Shown piece by piece: positions 24,777-34,861 of a stretch of DNA of 64,000 nt. The stretch is from positions 1,736,001-1,800,000 of the forward strand of contig NZ_RJUK01000001.1 in the NCBI RefSeq assembly GCF_003762925.1, read 5' to 3'. The position numbers were made by a program, and so were the translations under genes. The notes below the pieces were generated by a model, which worked only from the letters and a program-made list of their open reading frames with translations, was not told the DNA's origin and made no database searches. This DNA is from Marinimicrobium koreense. GTDB taxonomy: Bacteria; Pseudomonadota; Gammaproteobacteria; Pseudomonadales; Cellvibrionaceae. Position 1 is the first letter of the stretch. The number at the start of each line of letters is the position of its first letter.

Positions 24777-25529
24777 TTAATGGACGCTGCTGCAGACCGG
24801 GCAGTCCGGGTCGCGGGGGAGTTTGAGTTCGCGCCATTGGCTGGTGGTGGCATCGAACAGCAGCAGCCGGCCGGCGAGGCTGGTGCCGACACCGGCGAGC
24901 AGTTTTACCGCCTCAAGTGCCTGCATGCTGCCGATGACGCCCACCAAGGGTGCCAGTACGCCGCTGCTGGCGCAGTTGAGTTGCTCGTCTTCACTCACGT
25001 CGTACAGGCAGCGATAGCAGGGGCTGTCATCGCGGCGCGAGTCGAACACCGTGACCTGCCCTTCCAGGCGAATCGCGGCGCCGGACACCAGCGGTGTACG
25101 GGTAGCGACACAGGCTTCGTTGATGGCGTAGCGCACGCTGAAGTTGTCCGTGGCATCAATGACCAGATCCACCTCGCGCACGCGGGCGATGAGCGCCTCG
25201 CCGCTGAGTTTTTCTTCAATGGGAACCAGTCGTACGTCCGGATTCAACGCCTGCAGGGCGGCGGCGGCCGAGCGCACCTTGGGCTCGCCGACACGTTCAG
25301 TGGTGTGCACTATCTGCCGCTGAAGGTTGGACAGGTCGACCTCATCGTGGTCCGCCAGCCATAGCTCGCCGACCCCGGAGGCGGCGAGATACATTGCCAC
25401 CGGTGCGCCCAGGCCGCCGAGGCCCACGATCAACACCCGGGCGTTCAGCAGTCGCTCCTGCCCTTCGACATCCACCTCGGGTAACAGGATGTGTCGGCTG
25501 TAGCGCAGCAGTTGGTTATCGTTCATCAT
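24777..25529 (-). CDS. moeB: MoeB/ThiF-type sulfur-carrier adenylyltransferase
   Basis: The 250-residue protein adenylates the C-terminal Gly-Gly of a sulfur carrier (MoaD or ThiS). It has the ATP-binding GLGGLGAPVAMYLAASGVG, the RQIVHTTERVG segment, and zinc ligands CYRC in the middle and CPVC near the C-terminus. There is no rhodanese domain. The first ATG (25529) and the second (25526) are both usable behind AGGAGGTG. It overlaps the prmC end by about 14 bases and closes the hemA-prfA-prmC-moeB operon, an arrangement known from Pseudomonas. Confidence 0.9.
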   Translation of the reverse strand: MMNDNQLLRYSRHILLPEVDVEGQERLLNARVLIVGLGGLGAPVAMYLAASGVGELWLADHDEVDLSNLQRQIVHTTERVGEPKVRSAAAALQALNPDVRLVPIEEKLSGEALIARVREVDLVIDATDNFSVRYAINEACVATRTPLVSGAAIRLEGQVTVFDSRRDDSPCYRCLYDVSEDEQLNCASSGVLAPLVGVIGSMQALEAVKLLAGVGTSLAGRLLLFDATTSQWRELKLPRDPDCPVCSSVH

Positions 25530-26382
25530 CGGCCACCTCCTTTGCGGGCCATTGCCCCAGTGTGACTCGGTCGCGTTCGTTCAGGTCCTGCTCGGTGCGC
25601 ACGGCGCGAAAGCCCCGTACCGTGAACAGCTCTCGCACCGCCGATCCCTGTTCCCAGCCATGCTCTATCAACAACCAGCCGCCGGGCAACAAATGCCGGG
25701 GCGAGAGATTCACGATGTGCTCAATGTCCGCCAGCCCCTGGCGTTCGGCCACCAACGCTGAGCGGGGCTCAAAGCGCACATCGCCCCGGTTCAGGTGCGG
25801 ATCGCAGTCAGCAATATAGGGCGGATTGCTCATTACCAGCTCAAACCGCTCGTCCATTGGCAATGCCGAATACCAGTCGCTGTGCAGGCAGCGGACTCGC
25901 TCCAACCCGAGGCGCCTGGCGTTGCGCCGGGCAAGCTCGATCGCCGCCGTCGAGGCATCCAGAGCGGTTACCTCCCAGGCCGGTCGCTCACTGGCAAACG
26001 CCAGCGCGAGGGCACCGGTGCCCGTGCCGAGATCCAGCGCGCGGCCAGAGGGGGCGCTTTCCGTCAGCGCCAACGCCAATTCCACCAGTCGCTCGGAATC
26101 CGGGCGGGGAATCAGTGTGCTGGCATTGACGTACAGCGGCAGCGACCAGAACTCCCGTTCGCCCATGATATGGGCAATCGGCTCGCCTTTGCGGCGCCGG
26201 GACAGCGCCCGGTCAAACTCGGCCTGCTGAGCGTCGCTCAGTTCGGTTTCCGGCCAGGTGTACAGCCAGACCCGCTCCTTGCCAAGCACCCAACTCAACA
26301 ATAGCTCCACATCAAGGCGAGGAGAGTCACTTACCGGGCTCAGTTCGATGGCCCGGCGCAGCGCTTCACTGACGGTGCGCAT
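25516..26382 (-). CDS. prmC: Release factor glutamine methyltransferase
   Basis: PrmC methylates the GGQ glutamine of RF1 and RF2. The 288-residue product has an N-terminal helical domain, the SAM motif ALDLGTGTGALALAFA and the catalytic NPPY in MSNPPYIAD. The ATG at 26382 shares bases with the prfA stop (TGATG), so enzyme and substrate are made together; a GTG one codon earlier is less likely. Confidence 0.96.
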   Translation of the reverse strand: MRTVSEALRRAIELSPVSDSPRLDVELLLSWVLGKERVWLYTWPETELSDAQQAEFDRALSRRRKGEPIAHIMGEREFWSLPLYVNASTLIPRPDSERLVELALALTESAPSGRALDLGTGTGALALAFASERPAWEVTALDASTAAIELARRNARRLGLERVRCLHSDWYSALPMDERFELVMSNPPYIADCDPHLNRGDVRFEPRSALVAERQGLADIEHIVNLSPRHLLPGGWLLIEHGWEQGSAVRELFTVRGFRAVRTEQDLNERDRVTLGQWPAKEVADDER

Positions 26383-27458
26383 CACTCCGCCAGGGACGCG
26401 AGCTGGTCGGCCTGATACTCATGCACCAGGGGCTGTACCACTTCATCGAGCGCGCCCTGAATCACCTCATCCAGTTTATAAAGGGTCAGGTTGATGCGGT
26501 GATCCGTCACCCGCCCCTGAGGAAAGTTGTAGGTGCGAATACGCTCGGAGCGATCGCCCGAGCCCACCAGGTTGCGCCGCTCGTCCGACAGGCTTTTGGC
26601 GGCGGCCTCTTCGCTCTGGCTCTTCAGTTTGGAAGCCAGCAGTGACATGGCCCGGGCCCGGTTTTTGTGCTGGGAGCGCTCGTCCTGACACTCCACCACA
26701 ATGCCGGTGGGAATGTGGGTAATGCGAATCGCCGAATCGGTTTTGTTCACGTGCTGACCGCCGGCGCCGGAAGCGCGGAAGGTATCGACCCGGATATCCG
26801 CTTTGCTGATGTCCACCGCTTCCACTTCGTCGGCTTCGGGCAATACCGCCACGGTACAGGCCGAGGTATGAATGCGACCCTGGGACTCGGTTTCGGGCAC
26901 ACGCTGCACCCGATGCGCGCCGGATTCAAATTTCAGGCTGGCGTACACGCTGTCACCGGACACCCGACTGATGATTTCCTTATAGCCGCCGTGTTCACCC
27001 TCGTTCTGACTGATGATTTCGATACGCCACTTTTTCTGTTCAGCGTATTTGCTGTACATGCGGAACAGGTCGCCGGCGAAAATGGCCGCCTCGTCACCGC
27101 CGGTGCCGGCGCGAATTTCCAGAAACACGTTCTTGCCATCGTTGGGATCTTTAGGCAGCAATAGGCGCTGCAACTCTTCTTCCATCGGCCCCAACTGTTC
27201 GTCACAGGCATCCAGCTCCTCGCGGGCCATGTCACGCATTTCCGGGTCGGACAGCAAGGTTTCCGCCTCGTCGCGGTCGGCCTTCATCTGATGGTAGCGC
27301 GAATAGCTCTGCACCACCGGCTCCAGCTCGGCGTACTCTTTGGACAAGTCCCGAAACCGATTCTGGTTGCCGATGATGTCCGGATCGGACAACAGCTGGC
27401 CGACTTCTTCGTAGCGCTCGGTCAGGCGGGACAGTTTTTCTTCAATGGATGCTTTCAT
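26382..27458 (-). CDS. prfA: Peptide chain release factor 1
   Basis: RF1 ends translation at UAA and UAG. The 358-residue protein has the peptidyl-tRNA hydrolysis motif [13 protein letters not shown] and the codon-recognition region [25 protein letters not shown], in which the PxT tripeptide reads PET rather than the PAT/PVT usual in enterobacteria and Bacillus. Its start overlaps the hemA stop (ATGA). Confidence 0.97.
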   Translation of the reverse strand: MKASIEEKLSRLTERYEEVGQLLSDPDIIGNQNRFRDLSKEYAELEPVVQSYSRYHQMKADRDEAETLLSDPEMRDMAREELDACDEQLGPMEEELQRLLLPKDPNDGKNVFLEIRAGTGGDEAAIFAGDLFRMYSKYAEQKKWRIEIISQNEGEHGGYKEIISRVSGDSVYASLKFESGAHRVQRVPETESQGRIHTSACTVAVLPEADEVEAVDISKADIRVDTFRASGAGGQHVNKTDSAIRITHIPTGIVVECQDERSQHKNRARAMSLLASKLKSQSEEAAAKSLSDERRNLVGSGDRSERIRTYNFPQGRVTDHRINLTLYKLDEVIQGALDEVVQPLVHEYQADQLASLAE

Positions 27459-28741
27459 TCGGGTTCGCTTTTCTCTTGGGTCTCGATGTCATCCGCCTGC
27501 AGCCCAAACAGTTCGCGCGCCGCGGCGACCAGTTCTGTGCGCCCCTCGGCGCTGGCCTGACGCAAAGCCACACTGGGCGGATGCAATAATTTGTTGGTGA
27601 CGGCGCGGGACAATTGCGCCATCAACTGGGCCGGATCACCGCCGGCCTCCAGCGCCTTCTGGGCTTTGGTCAGCTCCCGGGCCGCCAACGCTTCAGCCTG
27701 CTGCCGATACGAGCGGATGGTGACCGCCGCGTCCTGGGCGCGTTGCATTTTCAGGTATTGGCCGACGCCTTCGGCAATAATTTCCCGGGCCTTGTCGGCG
27801 GCGGCCTCCCGGGACTTTTTGTTCTGATCAATGACCGCGTGCAGATCGTCCACCGTGTACAGGTAGACATCGTCCAGCGAGCCCACCTCCTCTTCGATAT
27901 CCCGGGGAACCGCAATATCAAGCATGAACATCGGTTTGTGTTTGCGCTTTTTCAGCGCCGACTCCACCGCCCCCTTGCCCAGCAGGGGCAACTGGCTGGC
28001 GGTGGAGGAAATCACAATATCGGCCTTGTGCAGGTGTTCCGGAATGTCCGCCAGCAGAATCGCCTCGGCCCCCAGTTCCTGGGAAATGACGTGCGCCCGC
28101 TCCAGGGTCCGATTGGCCACAACCAGCCGGCGAATTCCCTGCTCTTTGAGGTGCCGGGCCACCAACTGGATGGTTTCACCGGCGCCAATAAGCAGAGCGG
28201 TGTCTTCTTTGAGATCGGAGAAGATCTGTTGGGCCAGGGTAACCGCCGCGTAGGCCACGGACACCGGATTCTCGCCGATGGCGGTTTCCGAGCGGACCCG
28301 CTTGGCCACTCCGAACACCTGCTGAAACGCCGAATGCAGAGTCGCCCCCACGGTACCCGCCTGGCTGGCCACAGCGTAAGCGGATTTCATCTGGCCCAGA
28401 ATCTGGGGCTCCCCCAACACCAATGAGTCCAGCCCGCCGGCGACTTTCATCATATGCCCCACCGCCTCGGCATCTTCAAAGCAGTAGTAACACCGGCTCA
28501 GGGCGTCCTCATCCATCTGGGTATGCTCTAGCAGCCAGGCCAACAGGGCGTGAACCTCGGCGTCGCTGGCGGCGTATATCTCGGTGCGGTTGCAGGTCGA
28601 GAGGATGGCGACTTCATTCAACCCCGCCCGCTCGCGGGCCTGCATCAACGCATGCTCCAGGCTGTCGGGTCCGAACGCCACGCGCTCGCGGATCGCCAGG
28701 GGAGCCGTATTGTGATTGATACCGAACGCCAACAGGGTCAT
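27455..28741 (-). CDS. hemA: Glutamyl-tRNA reductase
   Basis: HemA reduces glutamyl-tRNA to glutamate-1-semialdehyde, the first step of tetrapyrrole synthesis. The 428-residue protein carries catalytic Cys50 in [12 protein letters not shown], the [12 protein letters not shown] signature and the NADPH site [16 protein letters not shown]. It heads the hemA-prfA-prmC-moeB operon. It is divergent from the TPR lipoprotein gene across 206 bases that should hold both promoters. Confidence 0.97.
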   Translation of the reverse strand: MTLLAFGINHNTAPLAIRERVAFGPDSLEHALMQARERAGLNEVAILSTCNRTEIYAASDAEVHALLAWLLEHTQMDEDALSRCYYCFEDAEAVGHMMKVAGGLDSLVLGEPQILGQMKSAYAVASQAGTVGATLHSAFQQVFGVAKRVRSETAIGENPVSVAYAAVTLAQQIFSDLKEDTALLIGAGETIQLVARHLKEQGIRRLVVANRTLERAHVISQELGAEAILLADIPEHLHKADIVISSTASQLPLLGKGAVESALKKRKHKPMFMLDIAVPRDIEEEVGSLDDVYLYTVDDLHAVIDQNKKSREAAADKAREIIAEGVGQYLKMQRAQDAAVTIRSYRQQAEALAARELTKAQKALEAGGDPAQLMAQLSRAVTNKLLHPPSVALRQASAEGRTELVAAARELFGLQADDIETQEKSEPE

Positions 28742-28947
28742 AGAGTAGGAGCAGGTTTTGCCAGCAAAAGGGACGCCATTGTCCGGCCCTGGAGGGCCGG
28801 GCGCAAGGGGCGAGCAAGGAAAACGCTCTCCACCCCGGGAATTATCGCCGCAATGGGGCGTCGAAGCCAGCCGGAGAGCAACCCGACTGGCGAACCCGGC
28901 CCGCTCTGTTTATGATGCCGGAATAGCCAATCAACCGATGAGACCTT

Positions 28948-30732
28948 ATGAACGCCAGTGTCCCGTTAGTGACCGCCTTGGCGCTAAGTGCGCTGCTACT
29001 CGGCTGCGCCCAACAGCCCACAGGGCCCGAGCGCGAGCCAGCGTCGGCCAGCGAACCGGCTGAGCCCTCGTCCGACCGCGCGGACGCGGCCCAGAAGCCC
29101 GAGCCCCGCGCCGCGCAACCGGCGCCCACTCGCCCATTCACCAGCGATACCCTGTACGCGCTGCTCGCGGCGGAAATTGCCGGTAGCCGGCAGCAGTTTG
29201 ATATTGCGCTGTCCAACTATCTCCAGCAGGCCCACCAGACCCGGGACCCGCAGGTGGCGGCCCGGGCCACCCATATCGCCCGCTTTCTCTCGGCCAACAA
29301 CGCCCTGCTCGATGCGGCACTGCTCTGGGTAGAGGTCGCCCCGGACGACACCGAAGCCCAACTGAATGCCGCCCTGGCCCTGGTGCAGAACGGTCGACTG
29401 CAGGAGGCCTTCGACCTGTCCCGGAAGCTGCAGGCCAAGGGCGAGCACACTCTGTTCCAGAACATTGCCGCCAGCGCCTCCGAGGCCACAGACACCCAGC
29501 GTGAGCGACTGATCGACGGCTACCTGACTCTCCTGGAAGAGTACCCGGAGCACCAGGAGCTGCTGATTGGCACCGGCCTACTGATGCAGCAACAGGGGGA
29601 CCTGGAGCCGGCCCTGGACTATGCCTCTCGCGCACTGAAGGAAGCGCCGGACAGCGTGGCGGCCACCATCCTCAAGGCCACACTGCTGAACCAGCTGGAG
29701 CGATCCGACGAGGCCCTGCAGACGGTGGTGGGAGCTTTGGAGGATAACCCGGAAAGCCTGCGCCTACGGCTGCAATACGCCCGTCTGCTCACCCAGCATG
29801 ACCTGGCGATGGCCCAGGAGCAGTTTGAGGTGCTGGTACGTCAAGAGCCCCGGGACCCGGATCTGCGACTGTCACTGGGTATTGTCGCTCTGGAACGGGG
29901 CGACACCGAGACCGCCCAGACCAGTTTTGAAAGCCTGCTCGACAGCGACGAACACGCCTCCAGCGCCAACTTCTACCTGGGTCAATTGGCCGAGCGGCAA
30001 GGGCGCAACGAGGAGGCGCTGCTGTACTACCTACAGGTTGAACCGGGCAGTGATTTTCTTCAGGCCACCATCAACATCATGGAACTGCTGATTGACAGCG
30101 GTCAGCTGGAAGCCGCCAACGATCATATGAACCGGATGCGTAACCGCTTCCCGGACCGTGCCGCCGACCTCTATCTGTTCCAGGCCCGGGTTCTGCTCCA
30201 GAAGGGCCACGAGGAGTCCGCTGAAGCCCTGCTGGTCAACGCGCTGGAGGCGCATCCGACGCACAGCGACCTGCTCTACTCCCGCGCCATGCTGTACGAC
30301 CAGCAGGGCCGCCTGGAGGCCGCCGAGCGGGACCTGCGCAACATCCTGACCTACGACCCTCACAATGCCACGGCGCTCAATGCGCTCGGCTACATCCTGA
30401 CGGACAAAACGGATCGTCACGAAGAGGCCTATGAACTGATTCGCCAGGCCCTGGCTCTCAACCCGGAAGAACCGGCCATTCTCGACAGCATGGGCTGGGT
30501 GCTCTACAACCTCGGCCGCCCCGAAGAGGCCCTGCCGTACCTGCAGGACGCCATGAGCGCTTATCCGGATCAGGAAATTGCCGCCCACCTGGGCGAGGTT
30601 CTGTGGCAACTGGGCCGAAAAGAGGAAGCAAGGGCCGTCTGGCAGCAGGGTCTGGAAACCGACCCGGAAAGCGAGCTGATACCCGCCACCCGCGAACGCC
30701 TGGGCGTCGATGCGGAGGGCGCGAATCAATGA
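28948..30732 (+). CDS. TPR-repeat lipoprotein upstream of lolB
   Basis: The 594-residue protein has a lipoprotein signal (ALSALLLGC), an Ala/Pro/Glu-rich linker of about 60 residues and then tetratricopeptide repeats to the end, the clearest being near 300-560 (for example FYLGQLAERQGRNEEALLYY and MGWVLYNLGRPEEALPYL). It should be a scaffold at the inner face of the outer membrane. Its stop overlaps the lolB start (ATGA), and this TPR gene-lolB-ispE order is widespread in pseudomonads and relatives. No specific function is established that I can name. Confidence 0.85.
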   Translation: MNASVPLVTALALSALLLGCAQQPTGPEREPASASEPAEPSSDRADAAQKPEPRAAQPAPTRPFTSDTLYALLAAEIAGSRQQFDIALSNYLQQAHQTRDPQVAARATHIARFLSANNALLDAALLWVEVAPDDTEAQLNAALALVQNGRLQEAFDLSRKLQAKGEHTLFQNIAASASEATDTQRERLIDGYLTLLEEYPEHQELLIGTGLLMQQQGDLEPALDYASRALKEAPDSVAATILKATLLNQLERSDEALQTVVGALEDNPESLRLRLQYARLLTQHDLAMAQEQFEVLVRQEPRDPDLRLSLGIVALERGDTETAQTSFESLLDSDEHASSANFYLGQLAERQGRNEEALLYYLQVEPGSDFLQATINIMELLIDSGQLEAANDHMNRMRNRFPDRAADLYLFQARVLLQKGHEESAEALLVNALEAHPTHSDLLYSRAMLYDQQGRLEAAERDLRNILTYDPHNATALNALGYILTDKTDRHEEAYELIRQALALNPEEPAILDSMGWVLYNLGRPEEALPYLQDAMSAYPDQEIAAHLGEVLWQLGRKEEARAVWQQGLETDPESELIPATRERLGVDAEGANQ

Positions 30733-31316
30733 GCCGCGTCCTCGCTCTGACACTGATGCTGCTGGTCGTCGGCTGTGCCCGCCAACCGCTGCAGCCCGTC
30801 GAGGACTGGGAGCGCCACCAGGCCGCTGCCCAGCGGCTCAACAGCTGGCAACTCAGCGGCAAGCTGGGAGCGAGGCTCCCCGACAACAGCGGCAGCGCCC
30901 GGCTGCGCTGGCATCAGGACCAGAGCAACTACCGGATCGACCTGAGCGGCCCCTTCGGCCAGGGGCGGGTCATCATCGAAACCACCGATAGCGGCGTACG
31001 TCTACGCCAGGGCGGTGAGCCACCCCTGGAGGCCGCCAGCGCCGAAGCCCTGATGTGGCAGACCACCGGCTGGCGCGTGCCGGTGGCGGAACTCACTTAC
31101 TGGGTGCGGGGCATCCCCGCCCCGGACAGTCGCCATCGGATACTTGAGCGCACCCCCCAGGGACTGCTGAAAACCCTGCGCCAGAGCGGCTGGACACTGC
31201 ACTACAGCGACTATGAGGCCGTCGGCCTGCTACCGCTGCCCGGTCGCATTGTGGCCGAACGCAAAGACACCCGGCTGACCCTGATTGTCTACGATTGGTC
31301 ACTCCCCGAATCATGA
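30729..31316 (+). CDS. lolB: Outer-membrane lipoprotein receptor LolB
   Basis: LolB takes lipoproteins from LolA and inserts them in the outer membrane. The 195-residue product begins [16 protein letters not shown], itself a lipoprotein signal with Cys16, followed by the family's [34 protein letters not shown] and WVRGIPAP segments. ATGA overlaps join it to the upstream TPR gene and to ispE downstream. Confidence 0.95.
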   Translation: MSRVLALTLMLLVVGCARQPLQPVEDWERHQAAAQRLNSWQLSGKLGARLPDNSGSARLRWHQDQSNYRIDLSGPFGQGRVIIETTDSGVRLRQGGEPPLEAASAEALMWQTTGWRVPVAELTYWVRGIPAPDSRHRILERTPQGLLKTLRQSGWTLHYSDYEAVGLLPLPGRIVAERKDTRLTLIVYDWSLPES

Positions 31317-32161
31317 ACCCATCAGTCACCCTGCCCGCGCCGGCCAAGCTGAACCTGTGCCTGCACATCGTCGGTCGACGCCCCGACGGCTACCATGAGC
31401 TGCAGACCGCCTTTCAACTGCTGGACTATGGCGATGAGCTGACTTTCAGCCCGAGGTCAGACACCGACATCCATCTGCACCCGGCCATTGAAGGCGTGCC
31501 CCTGAAGGACAACCTCATCTGGCGGGCGGCCCAGCTTCTGCGTCCACGCGCCCGGGCCTATACCGGTGTCGATATCACGCTGCTCAAACGCCTTCCCATG
31601 GGGGGCGGCCTGGGTGGCGGCAGTAGCGATGCGGCCACAACGCTGCTGGCACTCAACCAACTGTGGGACTGCCAGTACTCCAACAAGGAACTGCAGACGG
31701 TGGGATTACAGCTTGGCGCCGACGTCCCGGTGTTTGTCGCCGGCCACAGCGCCTGGGCGGAAGGCATTGGCGAACAACTGGTGCCCATCGAACTGCCCGA
31801 ACGCTGGTTTCTGGTGGTCACGCCACCCACGCCCGTGGCCACTGGCACAATTTTTTGTCACAAAGATTTGACAAGAGACACAGCGCCCATTACAGTAGCG
31901 GCCTTTCTCGAGCGGGGCGGCAAAAACGATTGCCAACCACTGGTCAGAGAACTTTATCCGGAAGTTGATAAAGCGCTGATTTGGTTGGAAAATTTTGTCA
32001 GCAACGCTACAATGTCCGGCACCGGCGCAAGCGTCTTCGCCAGCTTCGAGAGTGAAACCGAAGCGCGGGAAGTACAGGGAAAAACGCCCACTGATTGGTC
32101 CAGTTTTGTGGCCAGAGGCGTCAACCTTTCACCGGTGCACGATCGACTGTTCAATGCATGA
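31313..32161 (+). CDS. ispE: 4-diphosphocytidyl-2-C-methyl-D-erythritol kinase
   Basis: IspE phosphorylates CDP-ME in the non-mevalonate isoprenoid pathway. The 282-residue protein starts [19 protein letters not shown] with the catalytic region [10 protein letters not shown], the GHMP ATP motif [14 protein letters not shown] and the late motif [12 protein letters not shown]. The start is fixed by the ATGA overlap with lolB. tRNA-Gln and prs follow, the common gammaproteobacterial order. Confidence 0.96.
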   Translation: MNPSVTLPAPAKLNLCLHIVGRRPDGYHELQTAFQLLDYGDELTFSPRSDTDIHLHPAIEGVPLKDNLIWRAAQLLRPRARAYTGVDITLLKRLPMGGGLGGGSSDAATTLLALNQLWDCQYSNKELQTVGLQLGADVPVFVAGHSAWAEGIGEQLVPIELPERWFLVVTPPTPVATGTIFCHKDLTRDTAPITVAAFLERGGKNDCQPLVRELYPEVDKALIWLENFVSNATMSGTGASVFASFESETEAREVQGKTPTDWSSFVARGVNLSPVHDRLFNA

Positions 32162-32214
32162 TGACAGTCGAACATTGTAAAAGCGGTTTCCGTAATCGCT
32201 GAAACGACGACTAC

Positions 32215-32289
32215 TGGGGCGTAGCCAAGCGGTAAGGCAGCGGGTTTTGATCCCGTCACGCGTAGGTTCGAATCCTACCGCCCCAGCCA
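32215..32289 (+). tRNA. tRNA-Gln (anticodon TTG)
   Basis: The 75-base gene has acceptor arms TGGGGCG/CGCCCCA, discriminator G, encoded CCA, anticodon loop TTTTGAT (TTG) and T-arm GTAGG TTCGAAT CCTAC. It lies between ispE and prs as in many gammaproteobacteria. Confidence 0.96.
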
Positions 32290-32301
32290 TTATTCGTTAA
32301 C

Positions 32302-32322
32302 GCGCCGCTGCCTCAGCGGCGC
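32302..32322 (+). terminator. Terminator-like hairpin after tRNA-Gln
   Basis: GCGCCGCTG and CAGCGGCGC form nine pairs with a three-base loop, followed by a weak T-rich tail (TGTTCGTTT). Confidence 0.65.
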
Positions 32323-32501
32323 TGTTCGTTTGGGTCGATGCCTATAGCACCTCTCCTACGTGTTTCCCGCGGATCAGATAACGGAACCGGCAACCTGCCT
32401 CACCAAGAGCTCAGTTTTCCCTCCATCTGTCCCGCATTGGCTCGACGCCAGACAAGAATACGGCTGTAATAAAGCGGCAATGCAAACAAAAGGTACCGAA
32501 C

Positions 32502-33443
32502 GTGACTGAGTTAATGGTATTCACCGGCAACGCCAACCCGGAACTGTCCCAGAAGATTGTGGACTGCCTGGGCATCGACCTTGGAGACGTATCGGTCTCC
32601 CAGTTTTCCGATGGCGAAATTGCCGTTGAACTGAACACCAACGTTCGTGGCCGCGACGTATTTATCGTCCAGCCCACCTGCGCGCCCACCAACCGCAACA
32701 TCATGGAACTGATGATCATGATTGATGCGTTGCGCCGCGCCTCCGCCGGACGCATTACCGCGGTGGTCCCCTACTTCGGCTACGCCCGCCAGGATCGACG
32801 CGTTCGCTCCGCCCGGGTCCCCATTACCGCCAAAGTGGTGGCCGATATGCTCGTGGGCGTGGGTATTGACCGCCTGCTGACTGTGGACCTGCACGCGGAG
32901 CAGATCCAGGGCTTTTTCGACGTGCCCGTGGATAACGTTTACGGCTCGCCGGTATTGCTGGAAGACGTCGAAAAACAGAATTTTGAAGACCTGATTGTGG
33001 TCTCTCCGGACATCGGCGGCGTGGTTCGCGCCCGCGCGGTGGCCAAACAGCTTGGCGTGGACCTGGCCATCATCGACAAGCGCCGCCCCAACCCGAATGT
33101 GGCGGAAGTAATGAACATCATCGGTGAAGTGGATGGCCGCACCTGCCTGCTGGTGGACGACATGGTCGATACCGCCGGCACCCTGTGCAACGCCGCCGTC
33201 GCCCTGAAAAAGCAGGGTGCCAACAAAGTGGTGGCCTACTGTACCCACCCGGTACTGTCCGGCAGCGCCATTGACCGCCTGGACAACTCGCAACTGGATG
33301 AGCTGGTCGTGACCGACTCCATCCCGTTGAGTGAAGCGGCGCGCAACTGCTCACGGGTACGCACCCTGACACTGTCGCGCATGCTCGCCGAAGCGGTTCG
33401 CCGCCTGAGCAATGAAGAATCCCTGAGTGCAATGTTCAACTGA
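32502..33443 (+). CDS. prs: Ribose-phosphate pyrophosphokinase
   Basis: Prs makes PRPP from ribose-5-phosphate and ATP for nucleotide, His and Trp synthesis. The 313-residue protein has [16 protein letters not shown], the flexible loop [22 protein letters not shown] and the PRPP-binding [12 protein letters not shown]. Translation begins at a GTG with AAGG upstream; an ATG at 32514 is inside the conserved N-terminus and so less likely. Confidence 0.97.
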   Translation: MTELMVFTGNANPELSQKIVDCLGIDLGDVSVSQFSDGEIAVELNTNVRGRDVFIVQPTCAPTNRNIMELMIMIDALRRASAGRITAVVPYFGYARQDRRVRSARVPITAKVVADMLVGVGIDRLLTVDLHAEQIQGFFDVPVDNVYGSPVLLEDVEKQNFEDLIVVSPDIGGVVRARAVAKQLGVDLAIIDKRRPNPNVAEVMNIIGEVDGRTCLLVDDMVDTAGTLCNAAVALKKQGANKVVAYCTHPVLSGSAIDRLDNSQLDELVVTDSIPLSEAARNCSRVRTLTLSRMLAEAVRRLSNEESLSAMFN

Positions 33444-33465
33444 AGAACGGTGCACTCAGCTAACC

Positions 33466-33495
33466 GCGGCCGACACGACTGTCCGGTCGCTTTTT
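33466..33495 (+). terminator. Terminator after prs
   Basis: GCGGCCG and CGGTCGC (one G-T pair) around an 11-base loop are followed by TTTTT. It lies between prs and rplY and could set their relative expression. Confidence 0.6.
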
Positions 33496-33551
33496 GAACC
33501 CCGCTGGTGATTCTGGTCGCGGATTCCAGCGGATAACATCGAGGACTTATC

Positions 33552-34202
33552 ATGTCTGAAGATTTTAAATTGAACGCCGAAGCCCGAGAAGACCTGGGGA
33601 AAGGTGCGAGCCGCCGCCTGCGTCGTCTCGAGGGCAAAGTACCCGCCATCGTGTACGGCGGCAAAGCCAAGAAGCCTGCCTCCATCATGGTCAGCCAGAA
33701 AGAACTGACCAAGCACCTGGAGAGCGAAGCTTTCTTCTCGCACATCATTGAGCTGAACATTGACGGCAAATCCGAAAATGTGATCCTCAAGGATCTGCAG
33801 CGTCACCCGGCCAAGGGTTACACCATGCACGCTGACTTCCAGCGCGTATCCAAAACCACCAAGCTGAACACCAGTGTACCGCTGCACTTCCTCAACGAGG
33901 AAACCGCCAAGGGCGTTAAAATGCAGGGCGGCAAGATTGTGCACAACATGGTTCAGCTGGAAATCAGCTGCCTGCCGGCCGATCTGCCCGAGTACATCGA
34001 AGTGGACGTGGCCGACCTGGAGCTGGGTCACAGCCTGCACATCTCTGACCTGAAACTGCCCAAGGGCGTTGAGTCCGTGGAACTTAGCCACGGCGCGGAT
34101 CACGACCAGCCGGTTGTATCCATCAACAAGCCGCGCGGCATGGCCACTGATGACGCCGACAGCGAAGACGGTGAAGAAGAAGGCGGCGAAGAGGAGAAGT
34201 AA
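33552..34202 (+). CDS. rplY: 50S ribosomal protein L25, Ctc form
   Basis: L25 binds 5S rRNA. This 216-residue version has the N-terminal L25 domain (REDLGKGASRRLRRLEGKVPAIVYGG) and the C-terminal Ctc/TL5 domain, and it ends in an acidic tail (SEDGEEEGGEEEK). E. coli has only the short form of about 94 residues; the long form is normal for pseudomonads and relatives. Ribosome site GAGGA precedes the ATG. Confidence 0.96.
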   Translation: MSEDFKLNAEAREDLGKGASRRLRRLEGKVPAIVYGGKAKKPASIMVSQKELTKHLESEAFFSHIIELNIDGKSENVILKDLQRHPAKGYTMHADFQRVSKTTKLNTSVPLHFLNEETAKGVKMQGGKIVHNMVQLEISCLPADLPEYIEVDVADLELGHSLHISDLKLPKGVESVELSHGADHDQPVVSINKPRGMATDDADSEDGEEEGGEEEK

Positions 34203-34221
34203 GCCTCACTCGCCCGAAAAC

Positions 34222-34256
34222 ACACCCCGACGGGCTCTGCCCTCGGGGTGTTTTTC
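34222..34256 (+). terminator. Rho-independent terminator after rplY
   Basis: ACACCCCGA and TCGGGGTGT pair perfectly around a 12-base loop and are followed by a T-run, 20 bases after the rplY stop. Confidence 0.9.
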
Positions 34257-34276
34257 TATCTGAAAGGTGAACCCCC

Positions 34277-34861
34277 ATGGACACGCCCCTACAGATGATT
34301 GTCGGCCTGGGTAATCCGGGCACCGAATACGACCGCACCCGCCACAACGCCGGAGCCGACTTTGTCACCGAGCTGGCCTACCGAAACGGCGCGACACTTA
34401 CGCCCGAGAACAAATTCCACGGCCTGACCGCCCGCATCACCCTGGACGGGCAAGACCTGCGCCTGCTGATTCCCACCACCTTCATGAACCGCAGCGGTCA
34501 GGCGATCAGCGCCATGGCGCAGTTTTTCAAGATTCCGCCCGAGGCCATTCTGGTCGCCCACGACGAGCTGGATCTGCCCCCCGGCACCGCCCGCCTCAAG
34601 CACGGCGGCGGCCACGGCGGCCACAACGGCCTGCGCGATACCATCAAGGCCCTGGGCAACAACAAGGAGTTCAATCGCCTGCGCCTGGGCATTGGCCACC
34701 CGGGCTCGGCGCCACAGGTCGTGGGCTTTGTACTGAAGAAAGCGCCCACCAGCGAACAGCAGGCACTTCACGACGCCATTGACCGGGCCATCGACGTACT
34801 ACCACTCGCCGCGAAGGGCGAGTGGGCGAAGGCGATGAATCAGCTACATACCAAAGCCTGA
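34277..34861 (+). CDS. pth: Peptidyl-tRNA hydrolase
   Basis: Pth recycles peptidyl-tRNA dropped from ribosomes. The 194-residue product has [19 protein letters not shown] with the catalytic His, [12 protein letters not shown], the catalytic Asp in [15 protein letters not shown], and [10 protein letters not shown]. In relatives ychF follows at once; here an 11 kb fructan cluster separates them, and the pth 3' end overlaps the converging GH32 gene by 18 bases. Confidence 0.97.
   Translation: MDTPLQMIVGLGNPGTEYDRTRHNAGADFVTELAYRNGATLTPENKFHGLTARITLDGQDLRLLIPTTFMNRSGQAISAMAQFFKIPPEAILVAHDELDLPPGTARLKHGGGHGGHNGLRDTIKALGNNKEFNRLRLGIGHPGSAPQVVGFVLKKAPTSEQQALHDAIDRAIDVLPLAAKGEWAKAMNQLHTKA

Noticed and set aside
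26382-27458. PET instead of PAT/PVT in the RF1 codon-recognition tripeptide as a sign of altered stop reading
   Set aside because: The middle residue of PxT varies among bacteria and the flanking sequence is fully normal, so no change in specificity is implied.
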